Source: Leeia aquatica (GTDB taxonomy: Bacteria > Pseudomonadota > Gammaproteobacteria > Burkholderiales > Leeiaceae). From it: a stretch of DNA of 64,000 nt. A program made the translations under genes and the position numbers. The stretch spans positions 682,001 to 746,000 of the forward strand of contig NZ_JABAIM010000002.1 of NCBI RefSeq assembly GCF_012641365.1, in the 5' to 3' direction. Shown one piece after another: positions 1 through 8,812 of this stretch; the first letter of the stretch is position 1; each line of letters starts with the position of its first letter. The notes under the pieces are model-generated. The model was not told the origin of the DNA. It ran no database searches and saw only the letters and a list, made by a program, of their open reading frames with translations.

Positions 1-787
1 CATCCCCCTTGTCGTCCAGTACCTGCGGATAAAACGGGTCATGCACGATGGGGATGCCCAGACCGGCCAGATGCACGCGCAGCTGATGCTTGCGTCCGGT
101 ATGCGGTTGCAGCCGGTACCAGGCGTGGCTTCCCAGCCGCTGAATCAGCTCGATGCGGGTCTCGCTGTTGGGTTCGCCGATCACTTCCTGCATGGTCATG
201 AAGTGATCCCCCGCCTCAATACGGCTGCGGTGGGTCAGCGGCCACGGCAAATCACGCCAAGGGGCCACCGCTTCATAGACTTTGCGGACTTCACGGCGTT
301 CAAACAGGGTCTGATAGGCGCCCCGACTGGCCGGGTCCAGGCAGAACAGCACCACCCCTGCGGTTTCGCGGTCCAGCCGGTGCACCGGGGTCAGTTGGGG
401 TTGGTTGAGACGCGTACGCAGGCGGTGCAGCAGGGTCTCCCGCAGGAAACGCCCGCCGGGGGTCATCGGCAGGAAGTGCGGCTTGTCCACCACCAGCAAG
501 TGCGCATCCTGATACAGGATGGTTTCTGCAAACGGGATAGGTGTTTCCGCAGCGACTTCTCGATAGTACCAGATGCGCTGGCCGACCTGATAGGGGGCCG
601 CCACCGGCAGCGCCTGGCCGTGATCGTCAAACAGTTCGCCCTGAGCCATGCGTTGCTGCAGTGCTTGCGGGTCCAGATGGCGAAAGCGGGTCTGCAGATA
701 CGCCAGCAGGGAGGGCCACTCGCCTTCCGGCAGCCACAGGTAGCTGGGGGCAATACCCTCTCGCCATGGAATGGGTGCCTTACTCAT
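1..787 (-). CDS. RluA-family 23S rRNA/tRNA pseudouridine synthase (partial, 3' end outside window)
   Basis: Isomerises uridine to pseudouridine in structured RNA. The reading frame is open from an ATG at 787 to the window edge, giving about 262 residues with no stop. It contains the RluA catalytic motif HRLDRETAG (Asp is the nucleophile) and the conserved RxHTGRKHQLRVHLAGLG segment near the cut end. The N-terminal 80 or so residues do not look like a standard S4 domain; RNA target cannot be assigned. The start codon overlaps the stop of the upstream LysR gene by 8 bases, so the two are probably translationally coupled. Family assignment is firm, subfamily (RluA/RluC/YqcB-like) is open. Confidence 0.93.
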   Translation of the reverse strand, partial: MSKAPIPWREGIAPSYLWLPEGEWPSLLAYLQTRFRHLDPQALQQRMAQGELFDDHGQALPVAAPYQVGQRIWYYREVAAETPIPFAETILYQDAHLLVVDKPHFLPMTPGGRFLRETLLHRLRTRLNQPQLTPVHRLDRETAGVVLFCLDPASRGAYQTLFERREVRKVYEAVAPWRDLPWPLTHRSRIEAGDHFMTMQEVIGEPNSETRIELIQRLGSHAWYRLQPHTGRKHQLRVHLAGLGIPIVHDPFYPQVLDDKGD

Positions 788-1676
788 GGATCAAGCCCTG
801 CGCCAGCAGAATGGCACGGATCGCCGGGTGCACCGTACGCCGCTCCGCGGTAATCAGGTAGGTCTGCTCCTTCACCGCCTCGATCTGCCCCACAACCTCC
901 ACCCCATGCTGGCGGCACACATCGTCCGCAATGGTGCTGGGGGCTACAAACAGCCCGGCCCCCGCCTGCCCAAACGCTTTCAGCAATGCACCATCGTCAA
1001 ACTCGCCCACAATGCGGGGCCGCAGCTGCTGCCCTTCCAGCCAATCCAGCAAGCGGCTGCGTACCGCCACATCCTCCCCCGGCAGCAGGAACGGCGCGCC
1101 GTGCAGGCACTGCGGAAAAGTCCCCTGCAAGGTCGCCTTCAGCGCCGGGGTGGCAAAGACGGTAAGCGGACTATCGCCCAAAGGGTGTACATAGGCGCGC
1201 ACGTTCAGGTTGCTCGGCATCGGCCGGTCGACGATCACCAGATCCAGCCGGTGCACCGCCAACTCTCCCAGCAGCGCCGACAAGCGCCCCTCTCGCACCG
1301 TCAAACGCACCGGTTCATCCAGTTGCAGCACGGCTTGCAACAGGCGGTAGGTCTGCAATTTGGCCACCGAGTCAGCCACCCCGACACGCAATGGCAGGGA
1401 CGCGGTCAAGGGGCCACTGCGTAGCGCTTCGGTCAGCGCCTCGCCCAGTGAGAAAATCTCATCGGCGTAACTCAACACCTGCTGCCCGGTCTCGGTCAGC
1501 TCCAGCCCACGTCCCGCCCGCCGCAGCAGTTTGACCCCAAGCTGCTCCTCCAGCTCGGCCAGCTGCCCGCTGATGGACTGGGGCGTGACATGCAGCTGCT
1601 CACTGGCGCGGGCAATGCTGCCCGCCTTGGCGACGACCCAGAAGTAGCGCAAATGCTTGTAGTTGAGATGATTCAC
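780..1676 (-). CDS. nhaR: NhaR-like LysR-family transcriptional regulator
   Basis: DNA-binding activator of about 298 residues. The N-terminal winged HTH (NYKHLRYFWVVAKAGSIARA, then TPQSISGQLAELEEQLG) and the effector domain with GEFDDGALLKAFG and FVAPS closely resemble E. coli NhaR, the sodium/pH-responsive activator of nhaA. The start is uncertain: GTG at 1676 matches the family's usual MNHLNYKHL beginning and has a GGA upstream, while an in-frame TTG at 1688 is also possible. It is divergent from a small membrane protein and an Alx/TerC gene; an inverted repeat lies in the shared spacer. No nhaA antiporter is adjacent, which is unusual for nhaR. Confidence 0.85.
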   Translation of the reverse strand: MNHLNYKHLRYFWVVAKAGSIARASEQLHVTPQSISGQLAELEEQLGVKLLRRAGRGLELTETGQQVLSYADEIFSLGEALTEALRSGPLTASLPLRVGVADSVAKLQTYRLLQAVLQLDEPVRLTVREGRLSALLGELAVHRLDLVIVDRPMPSNLNVRAYVHPLGDSPLTVFATPALKATLQGTFPQCLHGAPFLLPGEDVAVRSRLLDWLEGQQLRPRIVGEFDDGALLKAFGQAGAGLFVAPSTIADDVCRQHGVEVVGQIEAVKEQTYLITAERRTVHPAIRAILLAQGLIHE

Positions 1677-1703
1677 CAACACATCCAAATAAACTGATAT
1701 TTG

Positions 1704-1723
1704 ACAAATAATATTCGATTTGT
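1704..1723. promoter_or_regulatory. Candidate LysR-type operator between nhaR-like gene and 1785 gene
   Basis: Inverted repeat ACAAAT, 8-base spacer, ATTTGT in the 108-bp divergent spacer. Size and symmetry fit a LysR-family site, which usually contains T-N11-A. The sequence shows the repeat; binding by the neighbouring regulator is inference. Confidence 0.4.
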
Positions 1724-1784
1724 GCGAACAATGGCAGCCCTCTACACTGCAAACATTCCATATTGCCCGTCAACGGAGCTTGCC

Positions 1785-2354
1785 ATGCAACATGTACTCC
1801 CTTTGCAACAATTGCGCCGCTATCGCCGCGTCATCATCGGCGTCGCACTCACGCTGGCGGTATTGCTGGGCCTGGCGATCTGGGGCGTGATTGCCGGCGC
1901 CAGCTGGCTGCTCGACAAAGCCCCTCAAGTGGCTGCCAGTGGCCAGCAGGTGCTCACGGCCGCGCGTGACAAGATTGAGGAAGTGGCCCCCCAAGCCAAG
2001 GAGCGCGTCCAGGTCTGGTTGCCCTCGACCAACCCGGCCCAGCCGGCGGCACAGGATGTCAGCGGCAGTGACTTGGGCCCCGCCAGCCGCATGGCAGGTC
2101 TGGTGCGTACCCGCTATACCGAAACAGAAGCGCAGCGACAAACCGTATACGAGGGCAAGGTGGACTATCAGGCCACCTTGCAGCATTACCTGCGCGGCTT
2201 TGATCGCCCCGGCATGGAGCACCATGTTTTGAGCGCAGCGCCAGGGAATGAACAACATAGCTTCCGCAGTGGCCAGCAGCAGTGGCAACTGGATATCCAG
2301 CAACTGGCGGATAGCCGGGTCAGCGTATCGCTATCCGAAACCACATTGAAGTAA
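1785..2354 (+). CDS. Uncharacterised single-pass membrane protein
   Basis: 189 residues; not recognised. The ATG at 1785 has GGAG 6 bases upstream, and I prefer it to the upstream in-frame start at 1701. A basic N-terminus (QLRRYRR) is followed by one strong membrane helix at about residues 18-40. A helical Ala/Glu/Lys-rich stretch follows (about 44-75), and the soluble C-terminal part is rich in Gln. This topology predicts a periplasmic C-terminal domain. It lies 32 bases upstream of alx in the same direction, so they probably share a transcript and perhaps a role in pH or metal stress. Confidence 0.7.
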   Translation: MQHVLPLQQLRRYRRVIIGVALTLAVLLGLAIWGVIAGASWLLDKAPQVAASGQQVLTAARDKIEEVAPQAKERVQVWLPSTNPAQPAAQDVSGSDLGPASRMAGLVRTRYTETEAQRQTVYEGKVDYQATLQHYLRGFDRPGMEHHVLSAAPGNEQHSFRSGQQQWQLDIQQLADSRVSVSLSETTLK

Positions 2355-2386
2355 GCCGTAAATCAGTCTGGACAAGGAGTACCCCT

Positions 2387-3343
2387 ATGCACAGTATTGG
2401 CAGCCCCGGCTTGTGGGCCGTTTTCCTGGGTCTGGTGGTGGTGATGCTCGCCATCGACCTGCTGACGTTAAAACAGAAAGGCAATCACCGCCCCTCCATG
2501 CGTGAGGCGCTGGGCTGGTCGGCGGTATGGGTGTCGATTGCCCTGTTGTTCAACCTGGGCCTGTGGGTCTATCTGGATGATACGGTGGGTCGCGCGGCGG
2601 CCAATGAAACGGCACTGGCTTTCTTTACCGGCTACCTGATCGAGAAAGCACTGGCAGTCGACAATATCTTTGTGTTCCTGATGATCTTCAGCTACTTCTC
2701 GGTACCGGCACAATACCAGCGCCGGGTACTGCTATACGGTGTGCTGAGTGCCATCGTGCTGCGTGCAGTCATGATTCTGGTGGGTGGTGCCTTGATTGAG
2801 CGCTTCAGCTGGATCCTGTACGTGTTCGGCGCCTTCCTGCTGTATACCGGGGTCAAGATGTGGTTTGCCAGCGACTCCGAGCAGGACCTGGGCAACAACA
2901 AATTGCTGCGCTGGCTGAAAGGGCACATCAAGTTCACCGATGACTACCACGGCGAGAAGTTTTTTGTGGTCAAGCAAGGCGTACGCTACGCCACCCCGCT
3001 GCTGCTGGTACTGGTGATGATCGAGATCTCGGACGTGATCTTTGCGGTGGACAGTATCCCGGCCATCTTCGCCGTCACCACCGATCCGTTTGTGGTGATC
3101 ACCAGCAACATCTTTGCCATCCTCGGTTTGCGGGCTATGTACTTCCTGCTGGCAGATGTGGCCGACCGCTTCCACCTGCTGAAGTATGGCCTGGCGCTGG
3201 TACTGGCCTTCATCGGCTGCAAGATGCTGCTGGCGCAGTACTGGCACATGCCAGTTGCCTGGTCACTGGTGGTGATTGCGGTTCTGATTGGCGGATCAAT
3301 CGCCCTGTCACTGTGGCAGACCCGCAAACAGCAGGTGAATTAG
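2387..3343 (+). CDS. alx: TerC/Alx-family integral membrane protein (probable Mn2+ exporter)
   Basis: 318 residues, about nine membrane segments, close in length and sequence to E. coli Alx (321 aa). Family hallmarks are [19 protein letters not shown] (about 83-101) and [23 protein letters not shown] (about 213-236), where acidic residues in the membrane are thought to bind metal. Known members respond to alkaline pH or Mn and export Mn2+. A good ribosome binding site (AAGGAG) precedes the ATG. It follows the 1785 gene by 32 bases and is followed by a GC-rich hairpin. I see no yybP-ykoY-type riboswitch in the 32-base gap; one could only lie before the upstream gene, and I do not recognise it. 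Confidence 0.9.
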   Translation: MHSIGSPGLWAVFLGLVVVMLAIDLLTLKQKGNHRPSMREALGWSAVWVSIALLFNLGLWVYLDDTVGRAAANETALAFFTGYLIEKALAVDNIFVFLMIFSYFSVPAQYQRRVLLYGVLSAIVLRAVMILVGGALIERFSWILYVFGAFLLYTGVKMWFASDSEQDLGNNKLLRWLKGHIKFTDDYHGEKFFVVKQGVRYATPLLLVLVMIEISDVIFAVDSIPAIFAVTTDPFVVITSNIFAILGLRAMYFLLADVADRFHLLKYGLALVLAFIGCKMLLAQYWHMPVAWSLVVIAVLIGGSIALSLWQTRKQQVN

Positions 3344-3350
3344 CCCAAAC

Positions 3351-3383
3351 AGCCCTGCCGGGGCATGCGTTCCCGGCGGGGCT
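3351..3383. terminator. GC-rich hairpin between convergent genes
   Basis: Arms AGCCCTGCCGGG and CCCGGCGGGGCT (12 bp, one mismatched pair) with a 9-base loop, immediately after alx and touching the stop of the convergent lipoprotein gene. The following T-run is poor, so it is only a probable bidirectional terminator. Confidence 0.5.
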
Positions 3384-3820
3384 TACTTGTTGCTCTCTTC
3401 CCGCCACAGGCCCTTGCGTTGCATGCACATGCGGTATGCAGCATCACGATCGTTCTGATTCACATCATACGACGTATATTCAGCCGGGGCCCAGTGTGCC
3501 GGTGTGCGCTTGCACACCTGCTCGTCCGTCTGGGTGATCACCCTGGTTTTACCGCCTGCAACCGTACCCCGGTAAGGCAATGGTGTCTCTGTCGTGTTGC
3601 GCGTGGTGGTACAACGGGTCTCTGCAGGGGCGTGGTGGGCCGAGGCACTCTCATACTCCTCAAAGACTTCCGGATTATTGCGCCAGATCTCCGCCACACA
3701 ATCCTGATAATCCTTACCCTTGTTCACATTTTCCTTGAGCTTGAGCCCTTTGAGCCCATGAACACCGCTGCAGGCTGTCAGCAAGACGGATAACAGCCCG
3801 ATTGCCACGCATTTCCACAT
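3383..3820 (-). CDS. Small lipoprotein, paralogue of the 3888-4316 gene
   Basis: 145 residues; function unknown. The N-terminus MWKCVAIGLLSVLLTACSG is a lipoprotein signal with lipobox LTAC (lipidated Cys about residue 17). The mature part has paired Cys residues within RCTTTRNTTET and an end segment CMQRKGLWREE. The next gene upstream encodes a protein with the same order of motifs: EYE-x-A-x-x-x-AP, RCTTTR, VCxxTPxxW and a C-terminal C-x-x-x-KG-x-x-W. Tandem duplication is therefore likely. Probably sits in the inner leaflet of the outer membrane. Confidence 0.75.
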   Translation of the reverse strand: MWKCVAIGLLSVLLTACSGVHGLKGLKLKENVNKGKDYQDCVAEIWRNNPEVFEEYESASAHHAPAETRCTTTRNTTETPLPYRGTVAGGKTRVITQTDEQVCKRTPAHWAPAEYTSYDVNQNDRDAAYRMCMQRKGLWREESNK

Positions 3821-3887
3821 GATGGCCCCCTCACCCTTGATTGTCCCTATCCCGCTGCAACCTGCCCCCAGGCCTTACGGGCCAGCA

Positions 3888-4316
3888 TTATTGCTGCACC
3901 TCTTCCCAGCGCCATCCCTTTTGCAGGAAACAGGAATCCGCATGTGAACTGCGGCGGCCACTGTTGACATCCCGCATTGCCTTGACCGCAGGCACCCATC
4001 TGCCAGGCGTGGTCTGGCAAACCCGCTCTTCTTTCTGATCCGTGCTGGTACTGGTGCCGGGCTTTCCCGGCGCGGCGGGCGTGGTGGTCAGCGTGCTGCT
4101 GCGGGTAGTGGTACATCGGCTGACTTCTGGTGCGTAGTAAGCGTGACTGACCTCATACTCGACCAGCTTCTCCGGGAACCGCGTGCGTGCCTCGCTGGCA
4201 CAATCACTCCGGTCCTGGCTCATCTCGGCCTCACCTTTGTGATCATGCACCCAGTGATAACTGACGCACCCGGTCAACAGTAACGGTAGCAGCAGAAATG
4301 AAACAGGCTTCCACAT
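3888..4316 (-). CDS. Small lipoprotein, paralogue of the 3383-3820 gene
   Basis: 142 residues from the ATG at 4316; upstream in-frame codons add an unlikely N-terminus. MWKPVSFLLLPLLLTGCVSYHW is a lipoprotein signal with lipobox LTGC. The mature protein shares with its downstream neighbour the blocks EYEVSHAYYAPEVSRCTTTRSS, VCQTTPGRWVPAVKAM and SCFLQKGWRWEE, including conserved Cys pairs that may form disulfides. I do not recognise a Pfam-type family. Both copies lie on the minus strand, 67 bases apart, probably one transcript. Confidence 0.75.
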   Translation of the reverse strand: MWKPVSFLLLPLLLTGCVSYHWVHDHKGEAEMSQDRSDCASEARTRFPEKLVEYEVSHAYYAPEVSRCTTTRSSTLTTTPAAPGKPGTSTSTDQKEERVCQTTPGRWVPAVKAMRDVNSGRRSSHADSCFLQKGWRWEEVQQ

Positions 4317-4401
4317 GATGTTGCGCTCCCTGAATGACTCCCCTGCGCAGGCCTCTGCGGGCCTGCTGCAGGTCATGATGCGATATGTCCATCAACGCAG
4401 G

Positions 4402-4779
4402 TCAGTCATCATCATCGTGGCGATGGTGCTTGTAATGCCCCAAGTGGCGGCCTCGTCCAGGGAAACGATCAGGTTGGTAGCGGCGTTCGGGGCGTTCGAC
4501 ATACACCACCCGTTCACGTACCGGACGGTCTACATAGACCACACGCTCGCGTACCGGCTCGCGCTTGGGCTGGTCCAGCCGGTGACCAATGTAGGCGCCC
4601 GCACCGCCGCCGATGGCTGCGCCCAGAATGGCACCATCCCGGTCACCCATGTCGTGCCCCACAGCCGCCCCCAGCGCACCGCCAATGGCGCTGCCCAGAA
4701 CGGTACCGGTACGGATTTGTTCAGCTTGTGAGTTCAAGGCCGCCAGCAGGAGGCCTGCGATCATCCAGTGCTTGTTCAT
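4402..4779 (-). CDS. Glycine-zipper 2TM-domain outer-membrane/periplasmic protein
   Basis: 125 residues with a signal peptide (MNKHWMIAGLLLAALNSQA). The glycine-zipper core has two AIGGALGAAVG / AIGGGAGAYIG repeats (about residues 31-67), typical of the Rick_17kDa/glycine-zipper 2TM family. It is followed by three arginine-rich copies of the pattern VxRERVVYVxRP and a tail rich in His and Asp (HHRHDDDD) that might bind metal. Family members are envelope proteins of unclear function. Assignment to the domain is secure, function is not. Confidence 0.8.
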   Translation of the reverse strand: MNKHWMIAGLLLAALNSQAEQIRTGTVLGSAIGGALGAAVGHDMGDRDGAILGAAIGGGAGAYIGHRLDQPKREPVRERVVYVDRPVRERVVYVERPERRYQPDRFPGRGRHLGHYKHHRHDDDD

Positions 4780-4862
4780 TGCCGTCTTCCTTCATTCGGT
4801 TGCAACGAGACCAGTGTCGCAAACTGCAACTGAATGAAGGATGAATCGGTCAGCGATGCACC

Positions 4863-5264
4863 TCAGCCCGCGCGCAGCGAGCGCAGAAACAGCCCCAGCC
4901 CGCCAGCCACCAGCACCAGGATGACGATCAGGTCGAACGCACTCATGTTACGGAAGGAGAAATGAATCGAGGCAATCACCCCGAAGATCAGTGCCAGCAA
5001 AGACCCGCCTGCCAGCACCCAGCCCAGCACGTTGCGGGCGTTGTAGAAAATCATCCCCACCCCGAACAGGAAAGGGATCATCACCATGCCACTGGTGATG
5101 GCATACATGCTGCCAAACATCTGCCAGCCAAACAGGGGCATGCCCAGACCAAAGCTGGACGTCACCATGATGGCACTCAGCAGCAGATACAAACCACCGA
5201 TCAACATTGCCAGACCGAGGAAAAACTGCCCGGTCCCGCCCTGCGTTCCTCCTGCACCCCTCAC
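4863..5264 (-). CDS. Uncharacterised four-helix membrane protein
   Basis: 133 residues starting at GTG 5264. This start is chosen because a near-perfect ribosome binding site (AAAGGAGG) lies 5 bases upstream. Four hydrophobic segments are visible (about residues 14-36, 45-70, 78-98 and 107-127), separated by short loops. The N-terminus is Gly/Thr/Gln-rich. No family recognised. It sits 34 bases downstream of the quinone oxidoreductase gene on the same strand. Confidence 0.65.
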   Translation of the reverse strand: MRGAGGTQGGTGQFFLGLAMLIGGLYLLLSAIMVTSSFGLGMPLFGWQMFGSMYAITSGMVMIPFLFGVGMIFYNARNVLGWVLAGGSLLALIFGVIASIHFSFRNMSAFDLIVILVLVAGGLGLFLRSLRAG

Positions 5265-5298
5265 CTTTGCCTCCTTTCCTTGACCTTGTTGTCGTCGC

Positions 5299-6273
5299 TC
5301 ATGGCAGCAAAACGCTGGAACCCGTGGTACGCCGTGCGGCTAGGTCCTCATGCGCCTTCGCCACCTCGGCGAGTGGGTAGCGCTGATGAATGGCCAGCTT
5401 GATCTGCCCCTGTTCCACAGCGAAGAACAACGCCGCAGCGCCGGCCAGCAATGCTTCCCGAGTCCCCGTGTAGTGACCCAGTGTCGGGCGCGTCAGGTAG
5501 AGCGAACCCTTGCTGGACAGCACCCCCGGCTCGATGGCAGGCACCGCGCCGGAGGCGTTGCCAAAGCTGACCATCAACCCGCGCTGGCGCAAGCAATCCA
5601 GTGAATCCATGAAGGTGGCCTGGCCGACACCGTCGTAGACTACCGGCACGCCCTTGCCGCCTGTGAGCTCTCGCACCTGCGCCACCCAGCCGGGCTGGCT
5701 GTAGTCCAGCACATGATCGCAACCATGCTGGCGGGCCAGCTCGGCCTTGGCCGGGCTGGACACGGTGCCGATCACGGTCGCCCCCAGCGCCTTGGCCCAT
5801 TGGCAAGCGATCAGCCCCACTCCGCCCGCGGCGGCATGAAACAGAATGGTTTCTCCGGCTTGCAATGGATAGGTCTGATGCAGCAGGTACCAAGCCGTCA
5901 GCCCTTGCAGCAGCATGGAGGCCCCTTGTTCAAAGCTGAGGTGATCTGGCAACGGCACCAGCTTGTCGGCAGGCAAAATACGCTGCTCGGCGTAGGCTCC
6001 CAGCGGTCCACCGGCGTAAGCCACCCGGTCTCCCACCTGAGCGGTGCTCACACCCTCGCCTACCGCTTCGACCACCCCGGCCGCCTCCATCCCCAGCCCC
6101 GAAGGCAAGGCCATCGGATACAAGCCACTGCGGTGGTACAGGTCGATGAAATTGAGGCCGACCGCGTGCTGGCGCAAACGCACCTGCCCCGGTCCCGGCT
6201 CGCCCACCGCCACATCCTCCAGCACCATCACCTCCGGCCCACCGGTCTGATGGAAGCGAACCACCTTGCTCAT
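5299..6273 (-). CDS. qor: NADPH:quinone oxidoreductase (zeta-crystallin/QOR type)
   Basis: 324 residues of the zinc-independent medium-chain dehydrogenase/reductase superfamily; reduces quinones with NADPH in the cytosol. The N-terminal GroES-like domain has GLNFIDLYHRSGLYP and GLGMEAAGVVEAVG. The Rossmann domain has AAAGGVGLIACQWAKALGA (about 149-167). No catalytic or structural Zn ligands are seen, as expected for QOR. Start at ATG 6273 is set by AAGGAG 11 bases upstream; the frame stays open further upstream but lacks QOR homology there. Divergent from the SDR gene. Confidence 0.93.
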   Translation of the reverse strand: MSKVVRFHQTGGPEVMVLEDVAVGEPGPGQVRLRQHAVGLNFIDLYHRSGLYPMALPSGLGMEAAGVVEAVGEGVSTAQVGDRVAYAGGPLGAYAEQRILPADKLVPLPDHLSFEQGASMLLQGLTAWYLLHQTYPLQAGETILFHAAAGGVGLIACQWAKALGATVIGTVSSPAKAELARQHGCDHVLDYSQPGWVAQVRELTGGKGVPVVYDGVGQATFMDSLDCLRQRGLMVSFGNASGAVPAIEPGVLSSKGSLYLTRPTLGHYTGTREALLAGAAALFFAVEQGQIKLAIHQRYPLAEVAKAHEDLAARRTTGSSVLLP

Positions 6274-6334
6274 CTCTGCCACTCCTTTAGAATGCTGTTC
6301 ATCCTGATTGTGCCACCTCAAGACCCGGCTGCCT

Positions 6335-7183
6335 ATGACCTCCACCCCTGTTCGTCCCCGTTCCATCCTGATCACCGGCTGCTCCAGCGGCATCGGGCTG
6401 TGTGTGGCACAGGGCTTGCAACAGCGTGGCTGGCGGGTATTTGCCACTGCACGCAAGCCGGAAGACGTGATCAGCCTGCAGGAGCGCGGGCTGGAAGCAC
6501 TGTTTCTGGATGTCACCGACGAGGAAAGCATCGACACCGCGCTGGCGGTGGTGCTGGGGCGCACCGGTGGCACGCTGGATGCCCTCTTCAACAACGCGGG
6601 CTATGGGCAACCCGGTGCGGTCGAAGACCTGACCCGCGATGCCCTGCTGGAACAATTCGATACCAATGTGTTTGGCGCGCAGATGGTGACCAACCGGGTA
6701 CTGCCGATCATGCGTCAGCAAGGGCATGGCCGCATCCTCTACAACAGCTCCATCCTCGGCTTCGCCGCCATGCCGCTGCGGGGCGCCTACAATGCCAGCA
6801 AGTTCGCCATGGAAGGTCTGGTGGATACGCTGCGGCTGGAGCTGCACGGCAGCAACATCCATCCGGTATTGATCGAGCCGGGCCCGATCAGCAGCCGCTT
6901 CCGCCCCAATGCCTATCTGGCCTACCAGCGCCACATTGCCGGTCGACCGAGCGTCTATCAGAACATCTACAACGGGCTGGAGGCTCGCTTGCGGCAGGAA
7001 GGGCCGGTAACCGGCTTCACCTTGGGGCCGGAGGCGGTATTGGCAGCAGTGCTCAAGGCGCTGAACAGCAGGCGGCCCGCCCCGCGTTACCGCGTCACCT
7101 TCCCGACCAAGCTGTTTGCCGTACTCAAACGCATACTGCCTACCCGCTGGCTGGACTGGGCCGCCCGCAAGGCCGGGACCTGA
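6335..7183 (+). CDS. Short-chain dehydrogenase/reductase
   Basis: 282 residues from ATG 6335 (an in-frame TTG at 6308 is less likely). Classical SDR: cofactor motif TGCSSGIG near residue 15, NNAGYG near 89, the catalytic Ser in YNSSILG and Y-N-A-S-K (YxxxK) near residues 155-159. The C-terminal region resembles the 17-beta-hydroxysteroid dehydrogenase/retinol dehydrogenase-like SDR group that acts on lipids or sterol-like alcohols. Substrate cannot be predicted. The stop lies 1 base from the convergent ABC ATPase gene. Confidence 0.9.
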   Translation: MTSTPVRPRSILITGCSSGIGLCVAQGLQQRGWRVFATARKPEDVISLQERGLEALFLDVTDEESIDTALAVVLGRTGGTLDALFNNAGYGQPGAVEDLTRDALLEQFDTNVFGAQMVTNRVLPIMRQQGHGRILYNSSILGFAAMPLRGAYNASKFAMEGLVDTLRLELHGSNIHPVLIEPGPISSRFRPNAYLAYQRHIAGRPSVYQNIYNGLEARLRQEGPVTGFTLGPEAVLAAVLKALNSRRPAPRYRVTFPTKLFAVLKRILPTRWLDWAARKAGT

Positions 7184-7184
7184 C

Positions 7185-7976
7185 TCAGCCTGGCAACGCC
7201 TCATGTGGTCGTGACGCCGAGGCCAGACCACTTTCCTGCAGCAGGCTGAGGGTGTAAGGGTGTGTTGCCGCCCCCTCCGCCAGCTGTGTTGCGGACAGTG
7301 TCTCGACAATCATGCCGCCTTGCATCACCGCAACTTGGTCACACAAATGCGCCACAACGGCCAGATCATGGCTGACAAACAGGTAGGTCGTCTGCAGCGC
7401 TGCACGCAGCTCCATCAGCAGGTTGAGGATTTCGGCCTGAACGGAGGCATCCAGTGCAGAGGTGGGCTCATCCAGCAGCAGAACGGCAGGCTGCAGGGCA
7501 ATGGCACGGGCTATCGCCACCCGTTGCCGTTGCCCGCCAGACAGTTGGTGTGGATAACGGAAACGGAAACGGGCATCCAACCCAACCTGCTGCAACGCCT
7601 CAACAATCCGCTGTTCGATACGGTCAAAGCCCTGCACCCGCAAAGGCTCCCCAATCACCCGGTCGATGGTATGGCGGGGGTGCAGCGAGCCATAAGGGTC
7701 TTGAAACACCATCTGCAACAGCTTGGGATAATGAGCGGGCGGGCGGCTGCCATTGCGCCGTTCCACCGCCATCACCTGCAGGCGCCCCTGCCAGTGCGCA
7801 TCCAGTCCGGCCAGTACCCGCAGGATGGAAGACTTGCCGCAACCGGAGCCCCCGATCAGGCCGAATGCCCCCCCTCGTGGAATGGCAAATGACACCTGAT
7901 TGACCGCGGTAAACGGCTGACCACCGCGCTGGTATTGCACCGTCAGCGCATCACACACCAATGCATTATCACTCAT
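7185..7976 (-). CDS. Peptide/nickel-type ABC transporter ATP-binding protein (DppF/OppF type)
   Basis: 263 residues. Walker [10 protein letters not shown] (about 38-46), signature [15 protein letters not shown] (about 144), Walker [13 protein letters not shown] and the switch His (SHDLAVV). It is shorter than DppF/OppF proteins that carry a full C-terminal oligopeptide-binding extension, although the [11 protein letters not shown] segment of that extension is present. Last gene of the importer operon; its start overlaps the previous ATPase stop by 4 bases (ATGA). Powers uptake together with the partner ATPase. Confidence 0.93.
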   Translation of the reverse strand: MSDNALVCDALTVQYQRGGQPFTAVNQVSFAIPRGGAFGLIGGSGCGKSSILRVLAGLDAHWQGRLQVMAVERRNGSRPPAHYPKLLQMVFQDPYGSLHPRHTIDRVIGEPLRVQGFDRIEQRIVEALQQVGLDARFRFRYPHQLSGGQRQRVAIARAIALQPAVLLLDEPTSALDASVQAEILNLLMELRAALQTTYLFVSHDLAVVAHLCDQVAVMQGGMIVETLSATQLAEGAATHPYTLSLLQESGLASASRPHEALPG

Positions 7977-8812
7977 GCGCTCATCGCCTCTGGCAGTTGG
8001 CTACGATCCAGCACCGGCAACAGTTGCCCGCGCCGAGCCGCAGAGGGCTGGCAAGCCAGCAAGCCACGGGTGTAGGGATGCCGGGCCTGATGCAGCTGGC
8101 TCGCCACACACTCTTCCACAATTTGCCCGCGATACATGATCAGCACCCGGTCGCAATACCGGGCCACCATGCCCAGATCGTGGCTGATCAGCAGCAAGCC
8201 CATGCCGCGACGGCGAATCTCGGCATCCATCACGTCCAGCACTTGGGATCGCACCATGGCATCCAGCGCCGAGGTAGGTTCATCCGCGATCAGCAAGGTG
8301 GGGGACGCCATCAGCATGGCGGCAATCATCACCCGTTGTCCCAGCCCACCAGATAGCTGATGTGGATAGCAATCCGCCACCCGCTCCGGGTCCTGCACCC
8401 CCACCGATTGCAGCAGCGACAAGACTTGCATGCGCGCTTGAGAGCGGGTCAGGGCGCCGTGGAGCAAGCCCGCTTCTGCAATCTGCACACCGACTTTCTG
8501 CACCGGGTTCAGCGCATGCTTGGGGTCTTGCATTACCATGCTGATCTGGCGGCCACGCCATGCCCGCCATGCCTTGGGGCTCAGGCTCAGCAGATCGGTG
8601 CCGTCCAGCGTCAGGCGATTTGCGCTCACCAGTCCTGGCGAGGGGACCAAGCCCATGAGCGCCTTGGCTGTCATCGACTTGCCCGAGCCGGACTTGCCCA
8701 CGATCCCCAGCCGTTCCGTGCCCAGCTGGAACGACACCCCATTTACCACCGACTGCCAGCCAGTGCGGGAGGGGTAACGGATATGCAGATTCTCAACCAG
8801 TAATTCAGGCAT
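7973..8812 (-). CDS. Peptide/nickel-type ABC transporter ATP-binding protein (DppD/OppD type)
   Basis: 279 residues from ATG 8812, where the protein begins MPELLVENLHIRYPS like other DppD proteins. Walker A GKSGSGKSM, signature LSGGLGQRVMIAAML, Walker [15 protein letters not shown], switch SHDLGMV and the C-terminal HPYTRGLLACQPS typical of this subfamily. The signature has GLGQR in place of the common GMRQR. Start overlaps the stop of the upstream permease gene by 8 bases, and its own stop overlaps the next ATPase start. Forms the heterodimeric ATPase pair of the importer. Confidence 0.93.
   Translation of the reverse strand: MPELLVENLHIRYPSRTGWQSVVNGVSFQLGTERLGIVGKSGSGKSMTAKALMGLVPSPGLVSANRLTLDGTDLLSLSPKAWRAWRGRQISMVMQDPKHALNPVQKVGVQIAEAGLLHGALTRSQARMQVLSLLQSVGVQDPERVADCYPHQLSGGLGQRVMIAAMLMASPTLLIADEPTSALDAMVRSQVLDVMDAEIRRRGMGLLLISHDLGMVARYCDRVLIMYRGQIVEECVASQLHQARHPYTRGLLACQPSAARRGQLLPVLDRSQLPEAMSA

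Noticed and set aside
41-853. Plus-strand open frame over the pseudouridine synthase
   Set aside because: Composition shadow; the minus strand carries HRLDRETAG and other RluA motifs.
1701-1784. Upstream start extension of the 1785 membrane protein
   Set aside because: It would run through the divergent promoter region and has no ribosome binding site; ATG 1785 has GGAG.
2355-2386. yybP-ykoY-like Mn riboswitch before alx
   Set aside because: The gap to the upstream gene is only 32 bases, too short for that element.
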